Shown here: one piece after another, positions 28,659 to 36,739 of the stretch
Numbering within the stretch: position 1 is the first letter of the stretch
Layout of the letters: the number at the start of each line of letters is the position of its first letter
Source of the DNA: Dyella monticola
GTDB taxonomy: Bacteria; Pseudomonadota; Gammaproteobacteria; Xanthomonadales; Rhodanobacteraceae
Length of the DNA stretch: 64,000 nt
Assembly: GCF_003363155.1 (NCBI RefSeq)
Contig: NZ_QRBE01000014.1
Coordinates: 1-64,000, forward strand
Direction: 5' to 3'
Made by a program: the position numbers and the translations under genes
The notes under the pieces: model-generated
Databases searched by the model: none
The model's input: only the letters and a program-made list of their open reading frames with translations
Told to the model about the DNA's origin: nothing

Positions 28659-29717
28659 TCATTGCGCTGCGCTGAGCTTGAACTCGATGCGCTTCTGCTG
28701 TTGCGAAGCGGTCGCTACGCCGTCACGCATGGCTGGCGAGAACTTGGCGCGGCGCAGTGCGTCGACCGCCGCATTATCGAATACGTGCCTGGGCTCCGCA
28801 CCAAGGACCTGGACATTGCTGACGCTGCCATCGGCATTGACCGTGTACTGCACATCCACCCAGCCTTCCTGATTGTTGCGCAGCGCCGAGGTCGGATAGC
28901 GCGGACGGATGGTGGAGATCGGAATGGCGTCACGCGTCTGACCGCCACCGGAAGAGGTGTTGCCGGCAGCCACTTCGTTGGTCGTGTCCGCCGCCTTCTT
29001 GGTTTCTTCTTCCTGCTTGGCCTTTTCTTGCTGCGCGGCCAACGCGGCCTGCTGTTGCGCAGCCTTATCCGCGGCGGCCTTGTCGGCGAGCGCCTTTTGC
29101 GCAGCAGCCTTGTCGACGTTCGCTTTTTGCGCAGCGAGTTCGGCCTGATGCTGCTGGTCGAGCTGCTTTTGCTGTTCTTCGTCGAGCGTCTTGCGCTGGG
29201 CGTCGAGCTTGGAACGCAAAATCGTCAGCGTGTAATTGGTGGGGTCGACCTTTGCCAGCAGATCGATCTCGCGGTCGGCTTCGGTGAACTCACGCTGGTT
29301 GATCACCTGCTCCACGTTGCTGGCGGCAAAGGGGAACGTTTCGCGCAAGGCATCCGCAGCCACCTGATTGCCGGGCTGCTTCTGCAACACCTTGAGATAG
29401 AACTCGAAGGCATTGTTGCCGGCCGGCGCGATGATGCGCTGCTCGTTCATTGCCTTGCGCGCTTCGGCCAAGAGGTCGTTCAGGCTCATCGCCTCCACAT
29501 TGACGGGCGCCGCAGTCTGCTGCTGACTGAGGTTGACCGGCGTGGACGGGTGGCCTCCGGCATCGGTGCTGAGCATGTCCTCATGCGGCTTGATGATGAG
29601 GAACCATGACGCAACGGCCAGACATGCCACGATGGCAAGGACGGCAATGGTAATGGGCTTAATGGCCCCGCGCGCACGCGAGCGCCCATGACGGCTTTTT
29701 CGGGTATCCATGATCAT
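28659..29717 (-). CDS. TonB-like energy transducer with a long Ala/Lys/Gln helix
   Basis: 352 residues. A basic cytoplasmic N-terminus (MIMDTRKSRHGRSRARG) precedes one membrane helix near 20-42. A helical region of about 100 residues may carry repeats. Next comes a stretch very rich in Ala, Lys and Gln (about 195-245), which replaces the Pro-Glu/Pro-Lys spacer of classical TonB. The C-terminal TonB domain is clear (RPRYPTSALRNNQEGWVDV, then FDNAAVDALRRAKFSPA). It should span the periplasm and pass proton-motive energy to an outer-membrane protein. No exbB or exbD lies nearby. Confidence 0.85.
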   Translation of the reverse strand: MIMDTRKSRHGRSRARGAIKPITIAVLAIVACLAVASWFLIIKPHEDMLSTDAGGHPSTPVNLSQQQTAAPVNVEAMSLNDLLAEARKAMNEQRIIAPAGNNAFEFYLKVLQKQPGNQVAADALRETFPFAASNVEQVINQREFTEADREIDLLAKVDPTNYTLTILRSKLDAQRKTLDEEQQKQLDQQHQAELAAQKANVDKAAAQKALADKAAADKAAQQQAALAAQQEKAKQEEETKKAADTTNEVAAGNTSSGGGQTRDAIPISTIRPRYPTSALRNNQEGWVDVQYTVNADGSVSNVQVLGAEPRHVFDNAAVDALRRAKFSPAMRDGVATASQQQKRIEFKLSAAQ

Positions 29718-30009
29718 TCACTACTGCAGTGGCATCAGATACCCGCGCTTCCCCCCTGTTATCCAGGAGCGGCTCCCCCCAGGTTCGCCGCGGCGCGGAT
29801 GGATGAAAGGTAACGCGATTAAGTCCACACAGCAAATGTGGGGCGCTTCACGGAACGACGGGGAGCGGCAGATGGCCGATGGAGGGCCACAGATGGGCGG
29901 CCAGAACGGCCCCGCGCGCATCAAGACGCATTAGAAAGGTGGCGCAGGCACGCTCCTTGCCACGTGCCTCCTTATTTCCCCTCTCTATTTATGAGCCTCC
30001 AAAATGAAG

Positions 30010-30032
30010 CGTCCCGGCGCAAGGCCGGGACG
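30010..30032 (-). terminator. Second hairpin downstream of the MetJ-histone gene
   Basis: CGTCCCGGC (30010-30018) pairs with GCCGGGACG (30024-30032) across a 5-base loop. Read on the minus strand it is followed by CTTCATTTTGG. With the next hairpin it makes a tandem pair after the gene, typical of a highly expressed unit. Confidence 0.65.
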
Positions 30033-30049
30033 AAACGCTTTTGAGGCAC

Positions 30050-30075
30050 CTCCCTGCGCTGGGCACCGCAGGGAG
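30050..30075 (-). terminator. First hairpin downstream of the MetJ-histone gene
   Basis: CTCCCTGCG (30050-30058) pairs with CGCAGGGAG (30067-30075) across an 8-base loop, 31 bases after the stop codon on the minus strand. The run after it (GTGCCTCAAAAG) is not U-rich, so it may protect the 3' end rather than terminate. Confidence 0.55.
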
Positions 30076-30106
30076 ATAAATCGGATGAAGCGTGTAGTTG
30101 TTGTGC

Positions 30107-30400
30107 TTACTTCTTGGTTGCTTTGGAGGCCTTGGTGGCCTTCACAACTTTGGCAGCGGCTGCCTTCTTGGCAGTGCGCTTGCGGGATGCCTTCTTGGCG
30201 GTCTTCTTGGCGCCAACGCGCTTAGCGGTGGCCTTCTTCGCGCCTACGCGCTTTGCACCAGCCTTCTTGGCGGTCTTGCGTGCGGTGCGCTTCTTAGCGG
30301 TGGCCTTCTTGGCGACCGGCCGCTTGGCGGCGGCTTTACGGGTGGATTTCTTGGCGGCTTTCTTAGCCGATTTCCTAGCAGTTTTCTTGGCAGTGGCCAT
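30107..30400 (-). CDS. Possible internal start giving a free H1-like tail
   Basis: Inside the MetJ-histone gene an in-frame ATG at 30400 would give a 97-residue, highly basic protein starting [21 protein letters not shown] ribosome-binding-like sequence lies 12 bases upstream (complement of 30413-30418), a little farther than ideal. If used, the gene would make both the fusion and the tail alone. This is a possibility from sequence, not a firm call. Confidence 0.35.
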   Translation of the reverse strand: MATAKKTARKSAKKAAKKSTRKAAAKRPVAKKATAKKRTARKTAKKAGAKRVGAKKATAKRVGAKKTAKKASRKRTAKKAAAAKVVKATKASKATKK

Positions 30401-30634
30401 AGTTCGTCTTAGCTCCTCATCAGTTGGCAGTGGTTGCCCAGTAAAAGCGTGGAGGAACGCCTCAACCAGCAAGTCGCTGTTCGTGGCGTGCCTCAAATTG
30501 TTGACCTGTCGGTAAGTGCGAAGATCCGACAGCAGTCGCAATACGTGCATTGGAATCGAAACAGTGATCTTTCTCACCGCGCCGGATTTTTCACCGTGCT
30601 GTATGTATGGCTTGATGAATTTCGATGCCACCAT
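30107..30634 (-). CDS. MetJ-like repressor domain fused to a lysine-rich histone H1-like tail
   Basis: 175 residues in two parts. Residues 1 to about 77 align with the methionine repressor MetJ. The DNA-contacting strand reads VRKITVSIP, and the segments [12 protein letters not shown] and [13 protein letters not shown], which in E. coli MetJ form the dimer core and the S-adenosylmethionine pocket, are almost unchanged. The last 25-30 residues of MetJ are missing. Instead, from residue 79 there is a tail of about 97 residues made almost only of Lys, Ala, Arg and Thr in AKK/AKR repeats, as in bacterial histone H1-like proteins. The tail begins [10 protein letters not shown], the usual start of free-standing H1-like proteins. 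A good promoter lies upstream and paired hairpins downstream. It should bind DNA both specifically and non-specifically; whether it still controls met genes is unknown. Confidence 0.88.
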   Translation of the reverse strand: MVASKFIKPYIQHGEKSGAVRKITVSIPMHVLRLLSDLRTYRQVNNLRHATNSDLLVEAFLHAFTGQPLPTDEELRRTMATAKKTARKSAKKAAKKSTRKAAAKRPVAKKATAKKRTARKTAKKAGAKRVGAKKATAKRVGAKKTAKKASRKRTAKKAAAAKVVKATKASKATKK

Positions 30635-30662
30635 TGTTACCGTTCCCCGTTATATGGTGCGA

Positions 30663-30691
30663 AAGCTATTCCTGAACATTTCAACTGTCAA
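30663..30691 (-). promoter_or_regulatory. Sigma-70-type promoter of the MetJ-histone gene
   Basis: On the minus strand a perfect -35 TTGACA (complement of 30686-30691) is separated by 17 bases from a -10-like TAGCTT (complement of 30663-30668). The transcript would start near 30656, about 22 bases before the ATG. Confidence 0.65.
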
Positions 30692-30714
30692 TTGATTTTT
30701 GCCATGAAATCAAT
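30691..30714. promoter_or_regulatory. Inverted repeat next to the -35 box, candidate operator
   Basis: ATTGATTT (30691-30698) and AAATCAAT (30707-30714) form a perfect 8-base inverted repeat with an 8-base spacer. It abuts the -35 element of the MetJ-histone promoter on its upstream side. It is not the MetJ box (AGACGTCT), so a different regulator is implied. Confidence 0.5.
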
Positions 30715-31175
30715 CCCTTCGCCCCGGCGACCGGTTTGCGACGGTGGTCTGAAGGAAGGTTTTTCGATGGCGCCATCGTGTGCAGACAGCCATCCAAACA
30801 TCCAAAGCATTAGCTTTGCCGCTTTTCAAAAAGCGCCAAAAACAAGCTAAAAAATGTGATTTTTCTCATCACCCCTGATACAGGCGTGGCATGCATTGGA
30901 ACACTGCGAGCAACGGTTGCATCGCGCCGATCCAACCGGTCCGAGGGGGCGATTTGGAGCATGAACGAAGTTAGACCGGAAGGTACCCGCAAGGGTGTCG
31001 GAAACGGTCCGAAACATCCCGAACACCCTCGATGCGCACCCGGTCGACTCACCGCCGCATGCATGCGATAGACGACGTCGACGGCATCACTCGACCGTTT
31101 TGATGCACCGCTTTCACACCACGCATGACATGCCGAAGCACGTCATCGGCAACGTCATGCCGTGTGCCGACACGA

Positions 31176-31199
31176 CAACGGCCGCCTAAGCGGCCGTTG
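31176..31199. terminator. Hairpin after gcvH
   Basis: CAACGGCCGC (31176-31185) and GCGGCCGTTG (31190-31199) form a perfect 10-base stem with a CTAA loop, 22 bases past the gcvH stop. No U run follows on the minus strand, so its role as a terminator is tentative. Confidence 0.45.
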
Positions 31200-31221
31200 C
31201 TGAAACGCGATCAGGCCACCG

Positions 31222-31623
31222 TCAGTGGTCGTCGTTCTCGATCAATTCGGCGTAGGCGTCGGCATCGAGCAGTTCGTCCAGTTCGGAGCGATCGCTTGCC
31301 TTGACGACGAACAGCCAGCCTTCGCCGTAGGCGTCTTCGTTGATCGTCTCGGGCTTGTCGGCCAGGTTTTCGTTGACCTCGACCACCTCCCCCGACACCG
31401 GCGAATAGATGTCGGAGGCCGCCTTGACCGACTCCACCGTCGCCGCGCCGGTGCCAGCCTGTACGGAGGCGCCGATCTCCGGCAGCTCGACATAGACCAG
31501 GTCGCCGAGCTGTTCTTGTGCATGGTTGGAGATGCCCACGCGGATCAACCCGTTGTCTTCGACACGGGCCCACTCGTGGGATTTGAGGAATTTCAGATCG
31601 CCGGGAATCTCGCTCGCGCTCAT
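31222..31623 (-). CDS. gcvH: Glycine cleavage system H protein
   Basis: 133 residues. The H protein carries a lipoyl arm that shuttles the aminomethyl group between the P, T and L proteins of the glycine cleavage system. The lipoylation site is K67 in VESVKAASD, and the [11 protein letters not shown] segment is standard. The ATG at 31623 gives the family start [12 protein letters not shown]; a longer frame from 31677 adds 18 unrelated residues. It lies about 110 bases downstream of gcvT on the same strand. No gcvP is in the window. Confidence 0.95.
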   Translation of the reverse strand: MSASEIPGDLKFLKSHEWARVEDNGLIRVGISNHAQEQLGDLVYVELPEIGASVQAGTGAATVESVKAASDIYSPVSGEVVEVNENLADKPETINEDAYGEGWLFVVKASDRSELDELLDADAYAELIENDDH

Positions 31624-31734
31624 GGTCGGGTCCAGTCGTTGGTTTGGATCAGTTCGATCAGGGGGTTGGAAGTGCAAATTCTAACTGCTGATGTTGCGGG
31701 AATGGGGCATCCATCTGTTGATCCGCGCCCGGGC

Positions 31735-32835
31735 TCAGATGCCCTCGCACGGCTTGCCGTCGCGTACAAACGGAAACTTCACCACGCGCACCGGTACCTC
31801 GCGGCCACGGATGTCCACCCGCACATTGCCCGTCGCGTCCGCTGGTACGCGCGCAAAGGCCACCGATTTATTCAGCGTCGGTGCGAAGCCGCCGGAAAGA
31901 ATCTCGCCTTCGCCGCTGGGCGTTAGCACCTTCTGGCCATGCCGAAGTACGCCTTTGTCATCCAGCACCAGACCGACGAGTGCGCGCGTCACACCCGCCG
32001 CCTTCTGCGCCTCCAGCGCCTTGCGACCGATGAAGTTGCGCCCCTCGTCCAGCGAAATCGTCCAGGCAAGGCCTGCTTCCCACGGCGTGACGGTTTCGTC
32101 CATGTCCTGGCCGTACAGATTCATACCCGCCTCCAGGCGCAGCGTGTCGCGCGCGCCGAGGCCACATGGTGCAACGCCGGCAGCGGCCAGTTCTTTCCAC
32201 AAGGCGACGGCCTGATCGTCCGGCACGATGATTTCGAAACCGTCTTCGCCCGTGTAACCAGTGCGCGCGATGAACAGCGGCACGCCGTGCGGACCCTGCG
32301 CCGCGGCGGCGGCGAAGCGGCCGAGCTTTTCGATGCGTGCGCGATCCACCTCATGCAACAGGCCGATCACTTTGGCGCGCGCATGCGGCCCTTGCACCGC
32401 GATCATCGCGAAGTCCGGACGTTCCTGCGCGGTCACATCGAATGCTTTGGCCTGCTTCTCGATCCAGGCCAGATCCTTGTCGCGCGTGGCGGCATTGACC
32501 ACCAGGCGGAAGAACTCATCGCCCAGAAAATAGACGATGAGATCGTCGATCACCCCGCCCTGCTCGTTGAGCATGCATGTATACAGTGCCTTCCCCTGCA
32601 CCTTCAGCTTGTCGACGCTGTTGGCCACCAGGTGACGCAAGAAGTCGCGTACGCGCGCGCCATGCAGGTCCACCACTGTCATATGTGAAACATCGAACAT
32701 GCCCGCATCACGACGCACCGCGTGGTGCTCTTCGATCTGCGAGCCGTAGCTGATCGGCATGTCCCAGCCGCCGAAATCGACCATGCGCGCACCGAGTTCG
32801 CGATGGGTGGCGTTGAGTGCGGTCTTCTGGGTCAT
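31735..32835 (-). CDS. gcvT: Glycine cleavage system T protein (aminomethyltransferase)
   Basis: A 366-residue tetrahydrofolate-dependent aminomethyltransferase of normal length, starting [21 protein letters not shown]. It shows MFDVSHM, the [11 protein letters not shown] block and [13 protein letters not shown], all typical. It takes the methylene group from the lipoyl arm of GcvH to tetrahydrofolate and releases ammonia. It follows the AlkB-like gene by 69 bases. I looked for a glycine riboswitch before it and saw none; the space is too short. Confidence 0.95.
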   Translation of the reverse strand: MTQKTALNATHRELGARMVDFGGWDMPISYGSQIEEHHAVRRDAGMFDVSHMTVVDLHGARVRDFLRHLVANSVDKLKVQGKALYTCMLNEQGGVIDDLIVYFLGDEFFRLVVNAATRDKDLAWIEKQAKAFDVTAQERPDFAMIAVQGPHARAKVIGLLHEVDRARIEKLGRFAAAAAQGPHGVPLFIARTGYTGEDGFEIIVPDDQAVALWKELAAAGVAPCGLGARDTLRLEAGMNLYGQDMDETVTPWEAGLAWTISLDEGRNFIGRKALEAQKAAGVTRALVGLVLDDKGVLRHGQKVLTPSGEGEILSGGFAPTLNKSVAFARVPADATGNVRVDIRGREVPVRVVKFPFVRDGKPCEGI

Positions 32836-32904
32836 TGCGGGCCTGCAAGGATGAGGGGATCACGCATTATCCCACCGTTGCCCACCATTCCAAGCTGCAG
32901 GGCG

Positions 32905-33546
32905 TCATGAACGCTGCGCGCAGGTGTCGATCAAGCGGAACGTCAGGTTGATCCGTGCACCGCACGCGCCGGCCTGTTTGGGCAAATCATGCCGATACAG
33001 GCGCTGGGTATCGCCCGCCATGCACAACAGGCTGCCATGCAGGAGCGTGAGGCCGACCGGTGAAGAAGGATGCGCACCGGTGGCGGCTTTGCGGCGGAAG
33101 CGGAAGCGCCGTTCGGCACCGAGACTCACCGATGCAATGGCGGGTTGCGGGCCAAGTTCCGGCTCGTCGTCGCTGTGCCACCCCATGGAATCGTGTCCAT
33201 CGCGGTAGAGATTGGCGAGCACACTGTTGAAACGCGCTCCGCACGAAATCATCACGCGTTCGCGCAACGCCGCCAGCGCAGGTGTCCACGGCCTGGGTTC
33301 AAAGCGACTGCGTGAATACACGTACGCGGCGCCGGGATCACCGATCCAGCAACTCAGACGCGGCGCATCCACCTCGCGCCCGAACATGCGCAGACGATGT
33401 CGCTCCCAGGGGATTTCATCCAGCAAACGCTGGCACAGAAGGTCGGCCTCGTCACCGGCAAGCCACGCTTGCGCGTAGCGCACGTCCGCGTCCGGCAACG
33501 GCAGTCGTTGCCATGCAACGGCCGATTCAAGCGGCAACATGCTCAT
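32905..33546 (-). CDS. AlkB-like Fe(II)/2-oxoglutarate dioxygenase
   Basis: 213 residues from the ATG at 33546 (MSMLPLESAV). The iron ligands of the AlkB family are visible as H and D in WHSDDEPELG and a late H in LYRHDLP, and the oxoglutarate-binding arginines are in RINLTFR. SLGAERRFRFRRK is the characteristic strand. AlkB proteins remove methyl groups from alkylated bases by oxidation. Its start lies inside the end of the amidase gene (about 20 bases overlap), so the two are cotranscribed. Confidence 0.88.
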   Translation of the reverse strand: MSMLPLESAVAWQRLPLPDADVRYAQAWLAGDEADLLCQRLLDEIPWERHRLRMFGREVDAPRLSCWIGDPGAAYVYSRSRFEPRPWTPALAALRERVMISCGARFNSVLANLYRDGHDSMGWHSDDEPELGPQPAIASVSLGAERRFRFRRKAATGAHPSSPVGLTLLHGSLLCMAGDTQRLYRHDLPKQAGACGARINLTFRLIDTCAQRS

Positions 33547-34942
33547 GCCAGACCGGATACGCAGGCGCCGCATCGAGGGTCGCGGACCACACCTGCGCCA
33601 GCTCGAGCAAACGTAAATCCGAACCGCGCGCGCCCACCAGTTGCATGCCAATCGGCAATCCATTGGGCAGCGTGCCCATGGGAATGCTCACTGCCGGACA
33701 ACCTGCCAGGCTGGCAAAACTGGTGAGGTCAGCTTGCGTGTCGGGCACGGGCGCATCGAGCGGGAACGCGCCCTGCGGCGTGGTGGGCATGACCAGCACA
33801 TCGATCTGCGCAAAGAGCCTGCGCATCTTCAGTGTTGCGGCATCCAGTACGCGATCGGCGTCCGCGTAATCGGCGGCGGTCTTGCGCGCCGCGTAATCGA
33901 GCATGCGGCGAAATTGTGGCGATACGGGATGCTCCGTATCGGCAAGCTGCGTGGCAAACGTGCCGAGCATTTCCGCTTCCATCAGCAGCAATCCGGCGCG
34001 ACGGGCGCGCGCGAAATGCCAGTCATCGAAATCCACCGTGCGGCAGTCGCCCCGTTCATGCTCGAGCTTGGCAAGCGCTGCTTCGAACACGTCTGCAACA
34101 TCCGGCTGGACGCCCCACGCAGCCAGGTTGGGTAAAAGGCCGCAGCGCAATTTTCCCGGCTCCCAATCGGGCGGCGACAACGCCACGCGACGGCGGCGCG
34201 AACGTGGATCGTCGGCGTCGTAGCCGGCGAGTACCTGCAGCAGTACGGTCAGGTCATCCACGCTGCGCGCGAGCAAGCCCACCGTATCCAGACGTCGCGC
34301 AGCCGGTGTCATGCCTCGGGCGGAAATTTCCCCTTGGGTCGGCTTCAGGGCGAACACGCCGCAATAGCTGGCGGGGATGCGGATCGAGCCCAAGCTATCC
34401 GAACCGATTGCCGCCACCGCCAGCCCCGCCGCGACCGCCGCAGCCGCCCCGCCGGACGAACCGCCTGCGGTATAGCCACGGCGATGCGGGTTGTGCGTGG
34501 GACCGAAGTGCGGATTGTGGGTGACCGCGCCAAGCGCACCCTCATCCATATTGGTTTTCCCCAACAGCACCGCGCCCGACGCACGCAGCCTGGCCACCAC
34601 ATGCGCATCGTGCACGGCGGGCGGAACTGAACCAGGCAACCCGGAGCGCGTAGGCCAACCGGCCACATCAAAGTTGTCCTTGAGCGCTACGGGGATACCA
34701 TCCAGCCGCCCGATCACGCCATCGCGACGGCGATGCTCCGCGCTTTGCGCCTGTTCGAGCACGAGCCCCGACGGGTGCTGCCCGATGCAGGCATTGAGCT
34801 CAGGATTGATGCGCTTGATGGCATCCAGATAGACCTCCGTCAGCTTCACCGGGTGTGTTCGCCCGGCGGCCAGCCAGTGCAGGAGCTGGCACAACGTGGC
34901 GCGACGAAGGTCGATATCGGTGATGGGCGGTAGAGAACTCAT
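33527..34942 (-). CDS. Amidase signature family hydrolase
   Basis: 471 residues from the ATG at 34942 (MSSLPPITDIDLRR). The Ser-cisSer-Lys triad is in place: Lys in VALKDNFDVAG, cis-Ser in YTAGGSSGGAAAAVAAG, and nucleophile Ser in GSDSLGSIRIPA. In the last motif Gly is replaced by Leu compared with the usual DTGGS. Family members hydrolyse many amides; the substrate is not evident, and it is not a GatA because no gatB or gatC lies near. It heads a possible amidase-alkB-gcvT-gcvH transcript. Confidence 0.87.
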   Translation of the reverse strand: MSSLPPITDIDLRRATLCQLLHWLAAGRTHPVKLTEVYLDAIKRINPELNACIGQHPSGLVLEQAQSAEHRRRDGVIGRLDGIPVALKDNFDVAGWPTRSGLPGSVPPAVHDAHVVARLRASGAVLLGKTNMDEGALGAVTHNPHFGPTHNPHRRGYTAGGSSGGAAAAVAAGLAVAAIGSDSLGSIRIPASYCGVFALKPTQGEISARGMTPAARRLDTVGLLARSVDDLTVLLQVLAGYDADDPRSRRRRVALSPPDWEPGKLRCGLLPNLAAWGVQPDVADVFEAALAKLEHERGDCRTVDFDDWHFARARRAGLLLMEAEMLGTFATQLADTEHPVSPQFRRMLDYAARKTAADYADADRVLDAATLKMRRLFAQIDVLVMPTTPQGAFPLDAPVPDTQADLTSFASLAGCPAVSIPMGTLPNGLPIGMQLVGARGSDLRLLELAQVWSATLDAAPAYPVWHEHVAA

Positions 34943-35098
34943 GCACGCTCCGGCGCAGGTTGGATCCCTCGCGACCACCGGCCGCTAGAAGAGACCGGTT
35001 TGCCGCGCAGACGGCGAACCCGGAGAATAACCGCCCGGCCACTCCGGTAACATCACGGACCCCTCAGCAGCCTTCAGCCACACACGACGGAGAGCCCT

Positions 35099-36715
35099 AT
35101 GACCGAACGCGAGACGATGGAATACGACGTGATCGTCGTCGGTGCCGGGCCGGCCGGGCTTTCGTTCGCGATCCGCCTCAAGCAGCTCAAGCCGGACGTG
35201 ACCGTGTGCGTGATCGAAAAGGCCTCCACCATCGGCGCGCAGATTCTTTCCGGCGCCGTGATCGAACCACAGCCGCTGGACGCCCTCCTGCCCGGTTGGC
35301 GCGATAATCCGCCACCGATCTGCGTGCCCGCGGCGGAAGATGAATTCTGGCTGCTCACCAAGACCGGTGGTCGCAAGCTGCCGGTGCCCTCGACGATGAA
35401 CAATCACGGCAATTTCATCGTCTCCCTTGGCGCCATGTGCGCATGGCTCGCGCCGCAAGCCGAAGCGCTGGGCGTGGACGTGTTCCCCGGCTTCGCCGCC
35501 GCTGACACCATCTATAACGACGATGGCTCCGTGGCAGGCGTGCGCATCGGCGACATGGGCGTGGCGAAGGATGGTTCGCACAAACCCGGTTACACGCAAG
35601 GCATCGACATCAAAGCCAAAATCACCGTGCTCGCCGAAGGCGCGCGCGGCAGCCTGACCAAGCAGCTCATCAAGCGCTTCACGCTGGACAAAGACCGCGA
35701 TCCGCAGGGTTATTCCATTGGCATCAAGGAGCTCTGGCAGGTGCCGGCCGGCCGCGTCACGCCCGGCAAGATTTTCCACAGCTTCGGCTGGCCCGCCGAC
35801 AACCAGACCTACGGCGGCGCCTTCCTCTATCATTTGGATAAAGATCGCATCGCGTTGGGCTACGTCAGCGGGCTGGATTACAAAGATCCCAACTACCAGC
35901 CATGGGAAGCCTTTCAGCAATGGAAGAATCACCCCTTGGTCAAACCGTTGCTGGAAGGCGGCACCATTCTTTCCGCCGGCGCACGCGCCATCGTTACTGG
36001 CGGTTACCAATCGCTACCGACCGTGGAAATGCCCGGTGCCTTGTTGATCGGCGATAGCGCCGGCCTGCTCAACGTGCCCAAGATCAAGGGCACGCACCAG
36101 GCGATCAAGAGCGGCATGCTCGCCGCCGAACATCTGGCCGCGAACGATCTGAAACCCGCCGGTTTCGACGCCAAACTGCGCGGTTCAGAGGTCATGGCTG
36201 AGCTGAAGAAAGTGCGCAACATCAAGCCTGGCTTCAAGAAAGGGCTGTGGCTGGGCATGCTCAACGCCGCGTGGGAAACCGTCACCGGCGGCAAGTCGCC
36301 CTGGACACTGAAAAACAAACCCGACTGGAGCTCGCTGCACAAGCTCGGGCAGTACGAAGAACCCCAACGCAATTACGTGCCGCGCGATCTTCCTCCACGC
36401 GACCGCCTGGCCGGCGTCTATTTCGCCGCCACCGAACACGATGAGGATCAGCCGGTTCACCTGCATGTTGCCGACACGTCAATATGTGTTAGCCAGTGCG
36501 CGGAGGAATACGGCAATCCATGCACGCGCTTCTGCCCTGCGAACGTGTACGAAATCGTCAACGACACCATGCCGGATGGAAGCGCGGGCAAACGCCTGCA
36601 GATCAACGCCGCCAACTGCGTACATTGCAAGACGTGCGACATCAAAGATCCGTACGAAATCATCAACTGGGTTCCGCCGGAAGGTGGGTCCGGGCCCAAT
36701 TACCAGAATCTGTAA
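35099..36715 (+). CDS. Electron transfer flavoprotein-ubiquinone oxidoreductase
   Basis: A 538-residue ETF-QO. It accepts electrons from reduced ETF and passes them to ubiquinone in the membrane, so it serves FadE and other acyl-CoA dehydrogenases. The FAD fold is shown by VVGAGPAGLSFAIRL at the N-terminus. The C-terminal 4Fe-4S cluster cysteines are in CTRFCPANVYE and NCVHCKTCDIKDP, and the protein ends GGSGPNYQNL as usual. The ATG at 35099 is followed by another at 35114. A glycosyltransferase gene starts 24 bases after the stop and separates it from etfBA. Confidence 0.95.
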   Translation: MTERETMEYDVIVVGAGPAGLSFAIRLKQLKPDVTVCVIEKASTIGAQILSGAVIEPQPLDALLPGWRDNPPPICVPAAEDEFWLLTKTGGRKLPVPSTMNNHGNFIVSLGAMCAWLAPQAEALGVDVFPGFAAADTIYNDDGSVAGVRIGDMGVAKDGSHKPGYTQGIDIKAKITVLAEGARGSLTKQLIKRFTLDKDRDPQGYSIGIKELWQVPAGRVTPGKIFHSFGWPADNQTYGGAFLYHLDKDRIALGYVSGLDYKDPNYQPWEAFQQWKNHPLVKPLLEGGTILSAGARAIVTGGYQSLPTVEMPGALLIGDSAGLLNVPKIKGTHQAIKSGMLAAEHLAANDLKPAGFDAKLRGSEVMAELKKVRNIKPGFKKGLWLGMLNAAWETVTGGKSPWTLKNKPDWSSLHKLGQYEEPQRNYVPRDLPPRDRLAGVYFAATEHDEDQPVHLHVADTSICVSQCAEEYGNPCTRFCPANVYEIVNDTMPDGSAGKRLQINAANCVHCKTCDIKDPYEIINWVPPEGGSGPNYQNL

Positions 36716-36739
36716 TCCGCCAGTAGGCGCCACTGGGAA

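Larger units (their letters stand above)
29718..30106. other. Intergenic region between two minus-strand genes
   Basis: 389 bases without a convincing gene. The right part holds two strong hairpins listed separately, which lie downstream of the MetJ-histone gene. The left part should contain the promoter of the TonB-like gene, but I could not pick one. The open frames here have no ribosome binding site and no recognisable content. Confidence 0.6.
30635..31221. other. Long intergenic region before the MetJ-histone gene
   Basis: 587 bases with no open frame that looks coding. The left end holds the promoter and inverted repeat listed separately. At 30820-30835 there is a weak hairpin (CGCTTTT/AAAAGCG). 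Around 30980-31035 several short GGGTGT/ACACCC-type and CGGAAACGGTCCG pairings are possible, so a small RNA cannot be excluded. No tRNA was seen. Confidence 0.5.

Noticed and set aside
30855-30870. CRP/Clp-like site TGTGA-N6-TCATC
   Set aside because: The right half matches only three of five bases, and there is no promoter at a suitable distance.
30810-31064. 84-codon open frame on the minus strand
   Set aside because: No ribosome binding site and no coding character.
31066-31084. MetJ box-like AGACGACGTC
   Set aside because: Matches the AGACGTCT unit only in part, is a single copy, and lies far from any met gene start.
32836-32904. Glycine riboswitch before gcvT
   Set aside because: Only 69 bases separate gcvT from the upstream gene and no aptamer core is present.
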